Positions 32,892 to 45,420 of a DNA stretch of 64,000 nucleotides are shown here, in pieces (the first letter of the stretch is position 1; every line of letters begins with the position of its first letter). The notes below the pieces were generated by a model that saw nothing but the letters and a program-made list of their open reading frames with translations, was not told the DNA's origin and ran no database searches. This DNA is from Zoroaster sp. YZ-2022 (Eukaryota; Echinodermata; Asteroidea; Forcipulatida; Zoroasteridae). The DNA lies in NCBI GenBank assembly GCA_029582265.1, contig CM055823.1, positions 10,266,821 through 10,330,820 of the forward strand, given 5' to 3'. Both the position numbers and the translations under genes were made by a program.

Positions 32892-33720
32892 AAATGGACT
32901 AGGGGTGTGCGTTTTCAGATATTTTTGGAACCGGATACACAAAATCATGAAACTTTGGATACCCGGATACCCATTTTTCTTGAAAACATGCCTCCGGTGG
33001 TGCACAAATACAGAGGATACCATACATAAATCAATCTTTGCTTTACTGCGTTGTTTTTATTAAAGTAAACAATTAGGAAAACATTCCTCCTGTGTTTGAA
33101 GCAGCCACTGCCAGGCCTTTTGCAGCCTAAACATTTCGATACAATGTATCACAAACACTTGGAGAAAAGTGAAAAACGTAAAATACTACAAAGGCTTTAT
33201 TGGAGTGTAATCTCTAGGGCTGTGCCGGATATCCGGGTATCCGGATACCCGACCGAAACGGTCATTACCGGTTCCATTTTCGGTTCAGTTACCCGTCGCG
33301 ACTTTTTAAAATTCGGACTTAACATTTAAGCGGAGTGAACAGAAATCTGTGACTCTTGAACAATGTAATGTTTACACTTTTACAGACAATTATCTTTAAA
33401 TTCAGGGTGCACTCCAATAAAGAACAGATCGATTTAAATATGGTAACCTCTGTATTATAAAAGTCAATTTGTTACCATTTTACAGTACATGTGTTGTACA
33501 CCACCGGAGAATGTTTTCAACAAAAATGAAAGCGGGTATCTGGGTATCCAAGTTTCCTGATTTCGGTATCGGTTCAAAATATCCAGCCAGCCTAGTAATG
33601 TCTTGAATTTAAAGATAATTGTCTGTAAAGTGTAAACATTACATTGTTCAAGAATGATAAATTCCGCTTCACTCAAATGTTAAGTCCGAATTTTAAAAAG
33701 TCGTTCATGGATAATTGGAA
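32892..33720. mobile_element. Nested foldback elements, hAT-like ends
   Basis: An outer pair of arms (about 32898-33010 and 33490-33597) shares GGATACCC and CTCCGGTGGTG words with tips ACTAGG. An inner CTAGGGCTGTGCCGGATATC begins at 33216. A second inverted pair, 33298-33405 and 33602-33705, shares CGACTTTTTAAAATTCGGAC and AACAATGTAATGTTTACACT. At least two related elements are nested; I could not fix exact ends. Confidence 0.65.
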
Positions 33721-34223
33721 CTGAAAAATGGAACTGAGTAATGGGTGTCTGGATACATTGTACATTTGTGTGACACAATACAAATTTCTACACTGATTGG
33801 TTCAGTCCCTTACTCGCAGCTAATAACAGCTGACAGTGGTCAATGCGCATACTTGCTGGTTGGGTAATTTACTGGCTGTTAATACACATACACCTCTACA
33901 TGATCATGTTTGATTCAATCAATCTTAACTGTCATAGGCATTTTACAAATCAAGTTATTTTTATGCCATTTTAAAATACACATATGTTTTCAACTGTTAA
34001 ATCTTACCTGTTTCATTGAAGCATTCATTCCTGAAAAAAACTTTTGGAAATGAGCGACTGTTTTATACAATGTAGCCTATTTTATGTAGATGCTTGCTAA
34101 GAAATGAGGACTCAGCGAAACAAAATTTTAGTCTGCCCATCTTTTTGGGTGTTTGTTTGAAAAAATGAATAATACAATTTTCAAAGTGCCGGTCAGAATT
34201 CTGACAGAAACTAATAAACTTTC
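33721..34223. other. No feature seen
   Basis: AT-rich sequence up to the second assembly gap. Nothing supportable. Confidence 0.4.
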
Positions 34224-34723
34224 NNNNNNNNNNNNNNNNNNNNNNNNNNNNNNNNNNNNNNNNNNNNNNNNNNNNNNNNNNNNNNNNNNNNNNNNNNNNN
34301 NNNNNNNNNNNNNNNNNNNNNNNNNNNNNNNNNNNNNNNNNNNNNNNNNNNNNNNNNNNNNNNNNNNNNNNNNNNNNNNNNNNNNNNNNNNNNNNNNNNN
34401 NNNNNNNNNNNNNNNNNNNNNNNNNNNNNNNNNNNNNNNNNNNNNNNNNNNNNNNNNNNNNNNNNNNNNNNNNNNNNNNNNNNNNNNNNNNNNNNNNNNN
34501 NNNNNNNNNNNNNNNNNNNNNNNNNNNNNNNNNNNNNNNNNNNNNNNNNNNNNNNNNNNNNNNNNNNNNNNNNNNNNNNNNNNNNNNNNNNNNNNNNNNN
34601 NNNNNNNNNNNNNNNNNNNNNNNNNNNNNNNNNNNNNNNNNNNNNNNNNNNNNNNNNNNNNNNNNNNNNNNNNNNNNNNNNNNNNNNNNNNNNNNNNNNN
34701 NNNNNNNNNNNNNNNNNNNNNNN
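34224..34723. other. Assembly gap, 500 N
   Basis: A run of 500 N. It falls exactly beside the inverted polymerase fragments, where assembly would be expected to fail. Confidence 0.99.
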
Positions 34724-34885
34724 AAATAAAGCCGATGGTTTTCTACGAAGATGGGGTGGGAACTGTGCTGGAGTTCCATGGTTGTATCCATCACGTGACA
34801 CACTTTGTACGGCTCGTGGGCCACATACAAAGCATCCTCTCAGCCAACTTACAATCGGGAAGAACTGGGTACCAAAGACCGTGAG
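34724..34885 (+). pseudogene. Second Polinton-type DNA polymerase B fragment, + strand
   Basis: Directly after the gap the + strand encodes a short segment with the motif EFHGC preceded by a GFYED-like stretch. This matches the palm-proximal region of protein-primed family-B polymerases and the corresponding part of the - strand relic next door at about 34935-35020. The two DNA segments are clearly related but diverged, and they face each other, so they come from different copies. Only some 50 codons are visible; the upstream part lies in or beyond the gap. Non-functional as it stands. Confidence 0.6.
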
Positions 34886-34934
34886 AAACGGCAATTCGCA
34901 TCAACAGAGTGATTCCGTTATATCGAAAAATGGG

Positions 34935-37590
34935 AGGGTAAGCCGTGATGGATGGCCAAACCATGGAACTCTGAACATGTTCCCAATTTATCTTCAATGT
35001 GTAGAAACCATCGGCTTTTGTATTTACCGACGTGCATTTCGCCATTATTAGCAGCGTGTGTGGATGTATCGGTCAGTTTGGTGGGACACCCATTCCATTT
35101 CTGCTTCATTGGAGAGCCCTTAATGGATTGTCCATCGTTTGGCCGGTATCCCTAAGTGGTAACCTGGCGAGGCATGTCTGCTCAAAATTTTGGTCTGTAC
35201 ACCAACCGATTACATGCTGAGGCGATAAGATTTTGGTGATACTGATGTTAAACGGATCAATACCGGGGTGAGTGGCCAATCTGCACTCATGCTCGCGAAT
35301 AAGGGATCTGGGGCGTTACAACAACATCGGCGGGTATATCGACATCTGACTGTTAAAGTATTTGATGATTTCATAGTTTAAAGTCAAAAGCATCACGCTG
35401 ATGACAGCACTACCAATCTACGAATTAGCTTGTCTGTCGGTTATTTCATGCTGTCGGGGTTGGCAGTAACTTGGCATTTCCGGGGCAAATGTGGATAACA
35501 CCTTGTCTTGATTGGCTCTCTGCGCTAAAGAAATGTGTGGAAAATATCCTTAGCTAATTCTGTGAGTCCAAGAAAAGAAAAGCACCAGAAGTGATTTAAG
35601 GAAAGCGCCATAAGTAAGGGCAGGAAATTCGCGGAATCAGATGAAACTTCATGTCATGAAGTGCAGCAACTTCTGATGTACATCACTTTAGCGCCGTTTG
35701 AAGATGCAGACCTGTGGCAGATGGCACATCGTAAAGGTGCAACGAGAATGAAGTAAAACGTATCCTTTGAAATTATGACAAATGACTCCAGGCGCCTGCA
35801 TTTTTCTCCTTCAAACAGCCATTACCAAAAGAGAACTTCTTTAGTAGTATTTATGGGCCATAGAATAATAACGGCGATCACTGCGCATCTTTGCACGACG
35901 GACATCTTCGTTAATCAAGACATTGACACCAAACTTTGTGGGCGATGCAAAAGGAATTTGGCTCATGTGTACCTGTTTCTCGTACGCACTCAAAATCCAG
36001 AAAGAAGATATAAGGGGGTAATATGTCATGTTTCTGTCGCTTTATCATATTTTCTAGAACTTATCTTCTGGTCATAAAGTGTCTTCACTGGTTGAGCTGT
36101 CCAGGAGTTAAGCACGAGTGGTCAGCCGTGGTTAGCATATAGCATGGGGTGCATCCTGGGCATGTACATCAATCTGTTATCATCGCGGTGCAGTATTTTT
36201 CACCGCAGACGTGTTCTTTTTTTCCTCGCAGTGACGTCTTTCGACTTACTAAACTGACACCCAAGCTTCAGATACCTGTGTAATGCGTCTTGCATACTGA
36301 CTTGCCATAGGACTGTTTTCTTTTTAGATGGTTCTTGAAACACGAGGCGCTTTCTTTAAGATCTATTATAGTCCGCTGCAGTACACCCACTCTTCCTTGG
36401 ACGCATAGTTGCCTGTTAAAACATAATTACAGCAGCTTGCTTTTTCGCAGCGATGGTGTTGGGTGTGATCACACCTCTTCACACACACACGATACGCAAA
36501 AATAACTCCGATTGAGGAAGGCAGAGCATACGTTTGGGCTAAGGACCCCTTCATAGTAAGTTCCATGATGATGAGTAAAGGCAAATCAATCCGTTGGTCA
36601 GAGGGTGTGACCTCTATAGATGACAGCGTTGAAAATGTTCTTTTTTTTGAAACAAATCCGCATGTTGATAACCGGAAAGTTATTATTCTGAAACATTTTA
36701 ATTTCTTTCAACACCACACTCATGCCCTTTAGTGACACTCCTGCTTGCCGGTGAAGATCTTCACAGTGTTTTCAGACCGTATCCATGACGTATGGCCTCC
36801 CATTTTTTCATGTTTTATCAACGTTAGCTTTTGCGGGTGACTATGGCTCCAGCGCAGCACAGGTCGTCTTTTTGTTGTTGATCCGAATGATACACTGTTT
36901 CTCTTTCAGAAATTTTTCCAGATTAACCGTAACGTTTTTGGGGAATCTTCCCACCCATCGGCATGCGGACACGTGTGGTGATGTGGATCTCCAGACTACT
37001 ATCAATGGAAAATTGTTCATACGATTGCAGGACTTGCTCAACCCCACAAGACTGAAAACGCTTCCGCTGTTAATTTGTCTTTCGTGATAAATGGAAGTTG
37101 CATATTGGGTGAGTCAAGTTCCAGCACACGTCGTCCCACAATACCGGATGAGATCGTGGGGTGCGGCGCCTCTTGTCAGTGTGTCAAGAAGACTTTCAAA
37201 AACCCGCGAATGGTTTCCGGGATAGTGTAGGGTCGTGACGACGTCCAGGTGTCATTAAAACTTTCACCGTAAGTCCGTCCCTTTGTATTAAATTTCTTCA
37301 ACTGCTACTTTTTCACCCTGTCGATCGTAGTACAGGGGATCGGTAACTCTCCCGCGATCGAATGACGTTTCGCGCGTTTCATCCACTGAATTGGTCACCA
37401 AGACCGGATCTGCGTCACATCATGCCGTGACTTCGACGGTGTCTGGGAGGAAATTATCCAGGCGGAGCAAACATCTTTTCCGGGTGCATACATCACACTG
37501 CTGGTGCTGGGCTACATCGTTGTGACGGGTCAGATGACGGTTGTAATTACCACGTTTGAAGAACGTTTTTTGTTGCACATGTTACGGAAA
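34935..37590 (-). pseudogene. Polinton/Maverick (adintovirus-like) protein-primed DNA polymerase B, decayed
   Basis: In intact elements this polymerase replicates the linear element DNA from a protein primer. Read on the - strand the relic has, in order: a C2H2-like finger region (about 37560-37490); an N-terminal Cys-rich segment near 36870-36840 (LCCAGAIVT); a histidine/cysteine-rich stretch with HHRC near 36460; exonuclease motif I with DFEC and a following HEPN near 35955-36010; GYFPH near 35535; an ASACN-like motif near 35230; and the EFHG region near 34960. These are hallmarks of the virus-like pPolB family. Many frameshifts and stops break it, and the polymerase active-site half is missing. 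Higher GC than the surroundings fits a foreign origin. No capsid, ATPase, protease or integrase gene was seen nearby. Confidence 0.8.
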
Positions 37591-37599
37591 ACATCTTTC

Positions 37600-40465
37600 G
37601 ATATAGTAGATTAGGAATCTGGAGTCATGGAAACAATAAAGAGATACTGTTAAATTACATGTTAACGATTTAAAGGGTGAATATAAATTGTATTATATTT
37701 GTATACAATAACCATCATGATATATTTCCTAAGTTACAATTAATCCTATGTATATTTACCTACAAAAATAAAAAACACAAAAAATCCTTTAATTTAATTA
37801 TTGTCCTAAATAGCATTGCAGAATTATCGTAAGAAGTTTTAAGGTAAGTTTATAGATCAGAGTAGTTTTATAATTTGGGAAGATATAATATTACAATTTA
37901 GAAACTGCACGTTCATTTAAACTCTTTATTTAGTTCTAAAAATATATATATCATATAACTTAATTAGTTGTTTGAATCAACAACCTATTTGTGGAGGTTT
38001 CATCACAATAGTTGTTCACATCTTTGAGAAAACGATTAAAACAGGGTTTAACTTTCGTTAAATGGGCAACCTTTAATAAATTATACAGTTCTTTCTTTTC
38101 TCTAAGATGTAAGCATTCATACATCATAACTTTACACAAAGTAAATAGATAATATTTCGTCAAATAAATATTCTGGTAATTGTTGTACATTCCCTTAAAT
38201 GCATTGGTGTTTTACTCCAATGTTTTGTAACACTGAAACTTGAACAGTACGTCAAATACAACTGGGAAAGCTAATATACATAAATGAATATAAATCAGTT
38301 CTCACTCATAGAGTGACAATTTATGATAATCACTTAAGGATAACATACATAATCTAGCATTCAAATGTAGGTTAATAGCACTAAGTGATGTAATTTTTTG
38401 TTGAATTTGAATTTTTCTAATATTAAATGGACGTGTTATCATTAAAACAAACTTCGTTTTCCATATTGAATAACATACCCGCTTTGTATAAACAGAAAAT
38501 GCCGTATGCTTGCTGTAGGTCAGTTCCCTGTAAGTCAGTCACACGAAGCGATCAGAATGTTGAATGAGCTACCATGGCAGGAATGATACTTTTTATCTTT
38601 ACCTAAAAACGTTCTTGGCTGTGATTGGTTGATTTATTATGACGAAACACGAAAGGTTGTTGGTCTGTGATTGGCTAATATCTTGAGTAATTGTACCAGC
38701 ATATTCCTTAGTGGACCATTTCGTTATGTTTATCCTTTCGGGCAACATGTTTGGACGCGTCAAACGATTGTAACGTATTTCGGACAGCCCGCATATTGTT
38801 GATACGTGACGTCACGTAACCTCATTGCCTAATAACGCAGTTATGTGCAGTGACCCGCTACTCGAACAGTGGGTCCAAACTCTATGACTGCACGATGATC
38901 ATGATTAACACGGCATTCTCTATGTAGAAACATTATAGGATGTTTGGAGTCGCAAAATACTACCGTGTCAATGGGAGAAGTATCTGGTTTGAAAAGATGA
39001 AACTACTGCAGCTTTAAGGGTAACGGTTTGTCATTGCTAAGAAAATGAGACGTGTGACGTCATGAATATACTAATCAAGGCGCAAGAGCTCCCAACTAGG
39101 ATTTCCAGACTATATGACAGAACAAATCTTCCCATCGATTGGATCACTGCGTTTTGCTCCTTATAACCAGATTCCCCTGTAGCAAAACCAATGTAATGTT
39201 CACTTTTAAATGTTCAGACCCAATACTTGTTTTATGAATCAAGTAAAACTAAATTGTGTAGAGCCTTCGTACATGTTTGATGCTGATATATGAATATTTT
39301 CCATACAGTGTATTTTCTAGTATTAAAATGGTCTTTATGTAAATATCGTTATGGTAAATGTTATGTTTTCTGGCTAGTAAATTCAGTTACACAGGAGTGA
39401 CATAGGGTGTTATTTAAAGCTGTAACATATTAATTAAATGTCCAACCTGTTTGTTACATTCCAAAATAATAGGCCTATTATTATAGTGCATTGTATTATA
39501 TTTATTCCGAATCTGGAACAAACCCCTTTACCCTGGGCGGGTTACATCATTGCATATAACAATCAAAAATAATAATCGCATTGGGAGGTGTTGAGAGCAT
39601 ACTCATACATTTTGATTTTCTTTTTAACAAAGTAAATGGCAATGTACAGTGCTGTAGCTTCATCTGAAGAGTTCATAAGAAAATAAGAACACTTATTTTG
39701 CTTAAGATGTACTTTACATGCTAAAATGCCTGCGGTCTTGATTCTTAACCTCATTGAGTTTTGCCGAAAAGTTGTGATAATTGTTCCCAACACTCGTTTT
39801 TCAATCAATTAATAATTCTGTCTCATCAAGATTTCGACTCCATCCTTTGTTCATCCTACTCACTAATCCTCATTAACAATTTTCTCATCAAGATTTCGAC
39901 TCCATCATTGATCATTTGATGAAAATATATTCATATGTGCGTGTTCATTATCGTAACCATCAGACTCTTTATCCGCTTGAATAAATAACAGTAGTAAAGT
40001 CACCTGAATTTATGTAAAGAAACAATACTTACCTTCAACGACGTGGTTCTCTCCATTATACAAAATTCAGAAGTAGAAACAATGTTTAAAAATCCTAATG
40101 TAATTACTTTACATAACTATATAGTATTTATTTAGATGTAATATTGTACAATTAGAAGAATCCCAATACCTTTATGAATATATATATCGATCATATCCGA
40201 TTAATTACTTCCCGCAGACGATACTGTCTAAGCGATTTACACTCCTCAAAATCCTTTCATTACTTTCACCCATCCAACCTCCTTTTGTACATATTTCTTG
40301 TAAAATCATTCCAATTTAGTAATCACACCGTACAGTATTCCTTTATCATGTTTCAATATTATTCATTCCTTAAACACTTATTTTTTACAACTACACAATA
40401 ATCATCGCATAGTACACACCACAATCCATTATTGATCGTCACATCTCAAACGGGCGAGTCATCAG
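37600..40465. other. No gene recognised
   Basis: Long AT-rich stretch. Inverted CCAAT words (GATTGGTT, GATTGGCT) occur near 38625-38680, but there is no adjacent gene. TCTCATCAAGATTTCGACTC is repeated at 39825 and 39882. Open frames are short and lack domains. Confidence 0.4.
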
Positions 40466-40750
40466 AACCCACTAGGATCCCATATTATTGCATCATATCT
40501 AGATGTAATATTCATTTGGCCCAATTCATTAATACACGCTGTTATGTAGCCGCACAATAACGATAGATGACGACCTCCTCAAATTCCCTCCTCAAAATAT
40601 TGATATCGAAACCCACGATCCCATAGTATTGCATCATACCTAGAATATTCATGTATATGGCCCAATTAAAGAAACCACTCACGCTGTTATGTAACCGCAC
40701 GGTAATGATAGATGACGACTTCCTCAAATTTCCTCCTCAAAATATTGATT
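40466..40750. repeat. ~140-bp tandem duplication
   Basis: Two diverged copies (about 40466-40607 and 40608-40750) share GATCCCATA, ATTCAT...GGCCCAATT, ACGCTGTTATGTA and GATAGATGACGAC. Related words recur at 42190-42235 (GGCCTTCTGATTGG). Confidence 0.75.
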
Positions 40751-43334
40751 AGTTAGGCCTAAATCCAACCTTCCGATTGGCCGAGAGACCTCAACAATCG
40801 ATAAAAATAACCTGTTTATACGGGTAGTACGTACTGAATAATTCATTTTACACATAATAATATTAATAAAAATAACATAATAATATTAATAAAAAATGTC
40901 ATTTATCTTATGCAAAACACTTATTGTTTACTTAAAATGTACTTTACATGCTGAAATATCTAGTGATAAAGGGACTTATACAATAAAACAAAATAGAGAA
41001 GTAAATAAAAACACATTGGGTATAGGCCTATAGATCAAGGCACAGTATTTTATACATAAATTATTAAGTCAAATGGAACCAAAAAATATAATTGTCATAA
41101 TCCTTCTTGGTCTGTGCCATGAGAATCTCCTGGTTGGTGACAAATTCCATAGGGAATTATCATACACTTTGTGGGGATAACATGTATTCACATGTATTTT
41201 AGTACAGTAATTCTCATCCACCTGTACACTATCGATAATCCACTGCTCAAACATTGTACTAGCGACTATACAAAATGGCTCAAGAGTCCATCGATCGAAA
41301 GGATTACTGATGTCTATAGTGTACATGCCCCTCAACATGTACAGCAGCTAGCTCAATTGATCCATTATACAAACATTTTTGGAATACAGCCATCATGCGC
41401 ATGTATTTTGAGTTTTTTCGTGGATAGTTAGAAGTGACAGTCACTGGATACACAACTTTTACGCACTACTGAAACATCTACACAAAGGACTTTGCACCAA
41501 CGACTCTCAGTATAACTTGTCTTAAATGTGGCCGGAGCTGCCGGGTACGCTGCTGCAGTGGCTGCCTATGCAAGTATATCAGGTAATTGTGTCCACAATG
41601 GAAACGCTGTTGGTGTGGAACTGGTCAGGGGTTCATAACAAAACTGAATGGGATGTGACCTACTCTCGTATCACGAGCGCCGGTATTGCCAGATAACAAT
41701 AAGCAAGTCCATCGTCCAGGCAAGTCCATAGACGTGTCCTAACACGAACTGGCAGTGTCGCGTTGTTGTTGTAACTTGTACGTAGATGTGTAGTCTGTTC
41801 CACTCTGCTTTGATACGTAGACGGGGTTTGTAACTAGTGATTTTGGGAACTTCGATTGGGAAAAGACCCTCAGTTGCGATGACTCATTGCATTTATAGGA
41901 ACGATCCATTCACGTTTGTAAACAATATCTTATTATGGTTATACATAGGACTTTATGTATGTATTTATTATTATTTTATGAAGGATCTTTTTAAACTTAT
42001 TACCTACAATAAGTATACAGTTTTATTTTATGGAGGACCTTTTAAAAATTACATACCATAATATAATACCCCATATAATAAAAATCATAAAGATTAAAAA
42101 ATATTGATGAAATATTACGTCCCTCACACATTTTTAATCACCCCTACAGTAAAAAATGTTTCAGTCCACCGGCTCCTCAAATTATGCTAATTAGGCATCA
42201 CGTGACCCAAATCCGGCCTTCTGATTGGTCGAGAGGCCCTGAAAAACAAGCGGAATTACCTGGTCAGACGAGCTGCACTACTAACTATATACTTGTTAGT
42301 TAGTCGCCTATACCTTGACATTCCTTAAACTTGGGAAAGGTACACAGTTGGTAATGTTGGCAAAACTGCTTCCATGGGAAACATAAAACAACCAATCTAT
42401 GAATGTTTCAGCTCAATACAGAGTCCAACCAAGTCGTGAGAAAAGTGTGAAAAAACATTCACAATATTTTATGAAAAGACTTGGAGCAAAAAGTTGTCAA
42501 CTTTTTTGGTGTATTTTTCCGATATCAGAACATATCAGACATAATAATATTTTAGGATAATTGGTATCTACCAACTTTACATCAAGTTAACTTTCTAAAA
42601 ATAATTGTACAATTTTGTACTCAGGTAATTACCAATGTACCTTGTACCTTTCCTCAATATAAACAGATTTTGTATTAAGGCTTTGTGAGTTGTCCCGATC
42701 TATCAAGATATTCTGTTTTCTGTCTTTAATTTGTTTTTGTTGATTGCTTGTGCCGTGATATTTTGAGATGTTGTATTACTGAATAAATAATCCAACCAAA
42801 CCTACACCTTTTAAAGGGAAAGAAAACATTTTTTCAATATCACCAACATTACCTTCCCTTTACCGCCACCTATAGTAGTTGCTAGGTTCTTGTTGAGGAG
42901 TTACACCCAATTTATAGGTTTCCTGCCAACTTACCCCTTCACTGTCCCAAGCTGCTCTGGTTGTTACAAGCTTTATATGATCCCCATAGGATCACTATAC
43001 GTTCCCTGAGGATGTGAGAAAGTGAGAATGTGATCTCCGTGCATGATTTATAGAGGAGCAGTAAGAAACTATTAATAACTGAACATTGTTCATTTTTAGA
43101 GAGGTTACGTCATTAGACATTAGTAAGCTAAATAACATCAGTTTTATTATCTCAACCTAATGTAAAATATTGTAAAAAGTCATTTTATTCGAGTCACTTT
43201 TGTCTCAAATTAAAAAAGCCAAGGTCCACTTTAGGGGGAAACAAATCTAACATTATAACTCAGGCAACAGTATCAATCATTTTCAGTGTTATTAGTACAC
43301 ACTTTATGGCCAATACTTGGGTTATTTTGTCCAC
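40751..43334. other. No gene recognised
   Basis: Nothing coding could be supported. An alanine-rich open stretch at about 41520-41640 has no start codon and no recognisable family. 42320-42480 resembles the GGGAAGGTAC-type dispersed repeat also seen at 60205. Confidence 0.4.
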
Positions 43335-43640
43335 TGAAGGGGCAACGGCGCACCCAGGATTTTGTCTTTGGGGGGGCTCAAAGAAAACTCACTCACAAAT
43401 CAACTAGGATGTACGTAAATAATGTATGTAATTTAGGGTTGTATGTGTGTATAATGTATGAATGGATCTTCCCATTAGGAACTCGGTAACCTCCCATATG
43501 AAGAGGCATAAATGGCAAGAGCCAATCTAACTCACACACCAACATTAGTGTATCGTCTATAATTACGAACTGCACAAATCAATCAATTGTGATTCAGTAA
43601 CTAGACGACAATAGTTTATATAGGCATTGTGAAATCAGCG

Positions 43641-43714
43641 GTCAGCCTGGGATTCCGAACTCACAACCTTGTGATTGCAAGACGGGCAGTCTAACCACTT
43701 GACCACGGTGCCGT
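43641..43714 (-). repeat. tRNA-derived SINE fragment
   Basis: On the - strand GCACCGTGGTCAAGTGGTTA resembles a tRNA A-box region and GTTGTGAGTTCGGAATCCC a B-box with one extra G. The anticodon-like loop contains TTGCAAT. The extra B-box base and lack of a clean acceptor stem argue against a working tRNA. Confidence 0.6.
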
Positions 43715-43859
43715 TAGTATAAAAGAGCAATGTTTAACCCCTATAAAATTGTCCCAGTAGAGACATGGATTTGTTTTTGACAGATGTACACTTTACTTAA
43801 TAAATCTATAGTGAGGCAATGGCAATAATTGTATAGTGAGGCAGTATTAAATTGAAAAG

Positions 43860-44827
43860 TCCAATCTACGACGTTTTAGTGCCATTCGATTGATGACGTC
43901 ATCGATGTCCACATCTATTGCTCTGTGTATAGACATCAGAGCAAGGCCTGTCAGACGCTGGTTGCCCATGGTTGACCTCAAGTAGGATTTAAGGCGACGA
44001 AGGGTACTGAAGGTGCGTTCTGCAGTAGCTGAGGTAGCAGGGATGACTGCAAATATCGTGATAAGTGCGTGTACAGGTCCGCCAATCCTGGCACTGAAGT
44101 CGGAGTCTCTGTAGGTGTAGATGGTACATTACCGACAGCATTTTTCCACAGCGCACACCACATATCAAACTCGCCTCTCACTGTGCCTTCAGATTCGATG
44201 TCTTTTGCGTACATTTGTACAATGTCCTGGAGTTGATTGAAGTTGGTATCATTGCAGTATGCAGGTAATATGTACTGTAGTTTGGCGCATCTTTCAAAGT
44301 GGACTGAAAACCTTGTGCTGAGTTCACTTAGCAATTGATCAATGTAGATGTTAAACATTGATACCTGGAAGTATTCTTCAGCTGATTGAGATGGATGATT
44401 TTCTCTGGCTGTTTGACGAGATGCTGTCCGTGGTTTGCGTATGATGCCGTCTACTTCATCAGCCAACTTCGTTGCGTCACTAAACAACCTTCCAAACTCT
44501 TCTTCACTGTTTTCCCTCATTTGCTTGATGACCTGCTGCACATCACGCACAAGTCTAACGCATCCAACTAGGTCAGCATGTAGGTGACTGCAATTTCCGG
44601 GACAAGGTAGGAGGACTCCGGCCGCTGAGCCGGTTTAGTATGGTTGTGGCCACGATAAATACTGAAGATCTGAGAGCAGTAAGCAATGTGGACGCTCTTT
44701 GCGATGATGATCTGTCACCATTATGTGACACATACTCAAGGCCCTCCTCTATAGGGACGAAGAGCTCATAGAACACGTTAATAGCCTCGTGCCTCTCAAC
44801 CCATCTTGTAGTGCAAAGAGAAAACAC
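43860..44827 (-). pseudogene. hAT transposase (ZMYM/DUF4371 type), C-terminal part, frameshifted
   Basis: On the - strand the first segment (44827-44573) includes LCTTRWVERHEAINVFYELF, the common 'TRW..R..A' motif. A 190-codon frame (44550-43978) follows, with SAEEYFQVSMFNIYIDQLL, the pre-dimerisation segment. After a frameshift at about 44050 comes the hAT dimerisation region: TFSTLRRLKSYLRSTMGNQR and then TGLALMSIHR, ending near 43870. The RNase-H-like catalytic Asp region and the zinc finger are absent. Two frameshifts are visible, but most codons are intact, so it is younger than the relic at 1.6-3.0 kb. Confidence 0.92.
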
Positions 44828-45420
44828 TTAATTGAAAAATGCCGGAACCACGTAAAATATATTTTAGCCCGGACAAATTGGCATGTTGGTTTCAACTTGC
44901 AAATGATAAATGTTATTGTTGCAAGTTTAAACGATTATAGTGAGATTTCATGAGGCATCATAATAAAATTTAAATAATTTTGGCAGAAAGAACAAAATGC
45001 GAGTGGCATAAGATGAAAAGAAATCCACCTTGCCGCCGGGCCGGGGGGGAAAAACACATTTGCAACTTTTCTCCCCCCTCTCTCTCTCCTTTTTCCCTTT
45101 TTCCCTGCCTTTTTCAGGGACCCTCTTGGGCGGGGGCTGGCTCAACCCCCCCGAGCCCCCCCCCCCCCCCCTTGGGTGCGCCGTTGTGAAGGGGTGACTT
45201 TGCAAGGGCAACACCAGGAAGGCGATATTTAAATGTAAGAGGACAATTTCCTTCCCTCAGTGGAACTTGGGCTTTTCTAAATTTGAGACAAACTGGATGC
45301 GGAGAAAGTGACGGTTTACAATATTTTACTGCCCTGTTGGCCTTCTCATACTAGACCGCGGTCGTTGGCGTCGGTCGAGGACGACGTACAGGGGCTGACA
45401 TAATTAGGCAAAAAAAAAAT

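Larger units (their letters stand above)
43343..45186 (-). mobile_element. hAT transposon, 1.84 kb, perfect 8-bp TSD
   Basis: TIRs CAACGGCGCACCCAGG and, inverted, CAACGGCGCACCCAAG, followed at both ends by G-runs on the entering strand. The flanks are exactly TGAAGGGG (43335-43342 and 45187-45194). The interior carries the C-terminal part of a hAT transposase on the - strand and a tRNA-like SINE piece. The N-terminal coding half is missing, so this is an internally deleted copy. Confidence 0.93.

Noticed and set aside
34063..34894. Open frames of 227-255 codons across the second N run
   Set aside because: Gap artefacts; only the bases after 34723 carry information (a polymerase fragment).
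38600..38700. Promoter with inverted CCAAT boxes
   Set aside because: No gene starts nearby and no TATA or initiator arrangement is convincing.
41520..41640. Alanine- or cysteine-rich open stretches
   Set aside because: No start codon, no recognisable family, short; composition alone is not enough.
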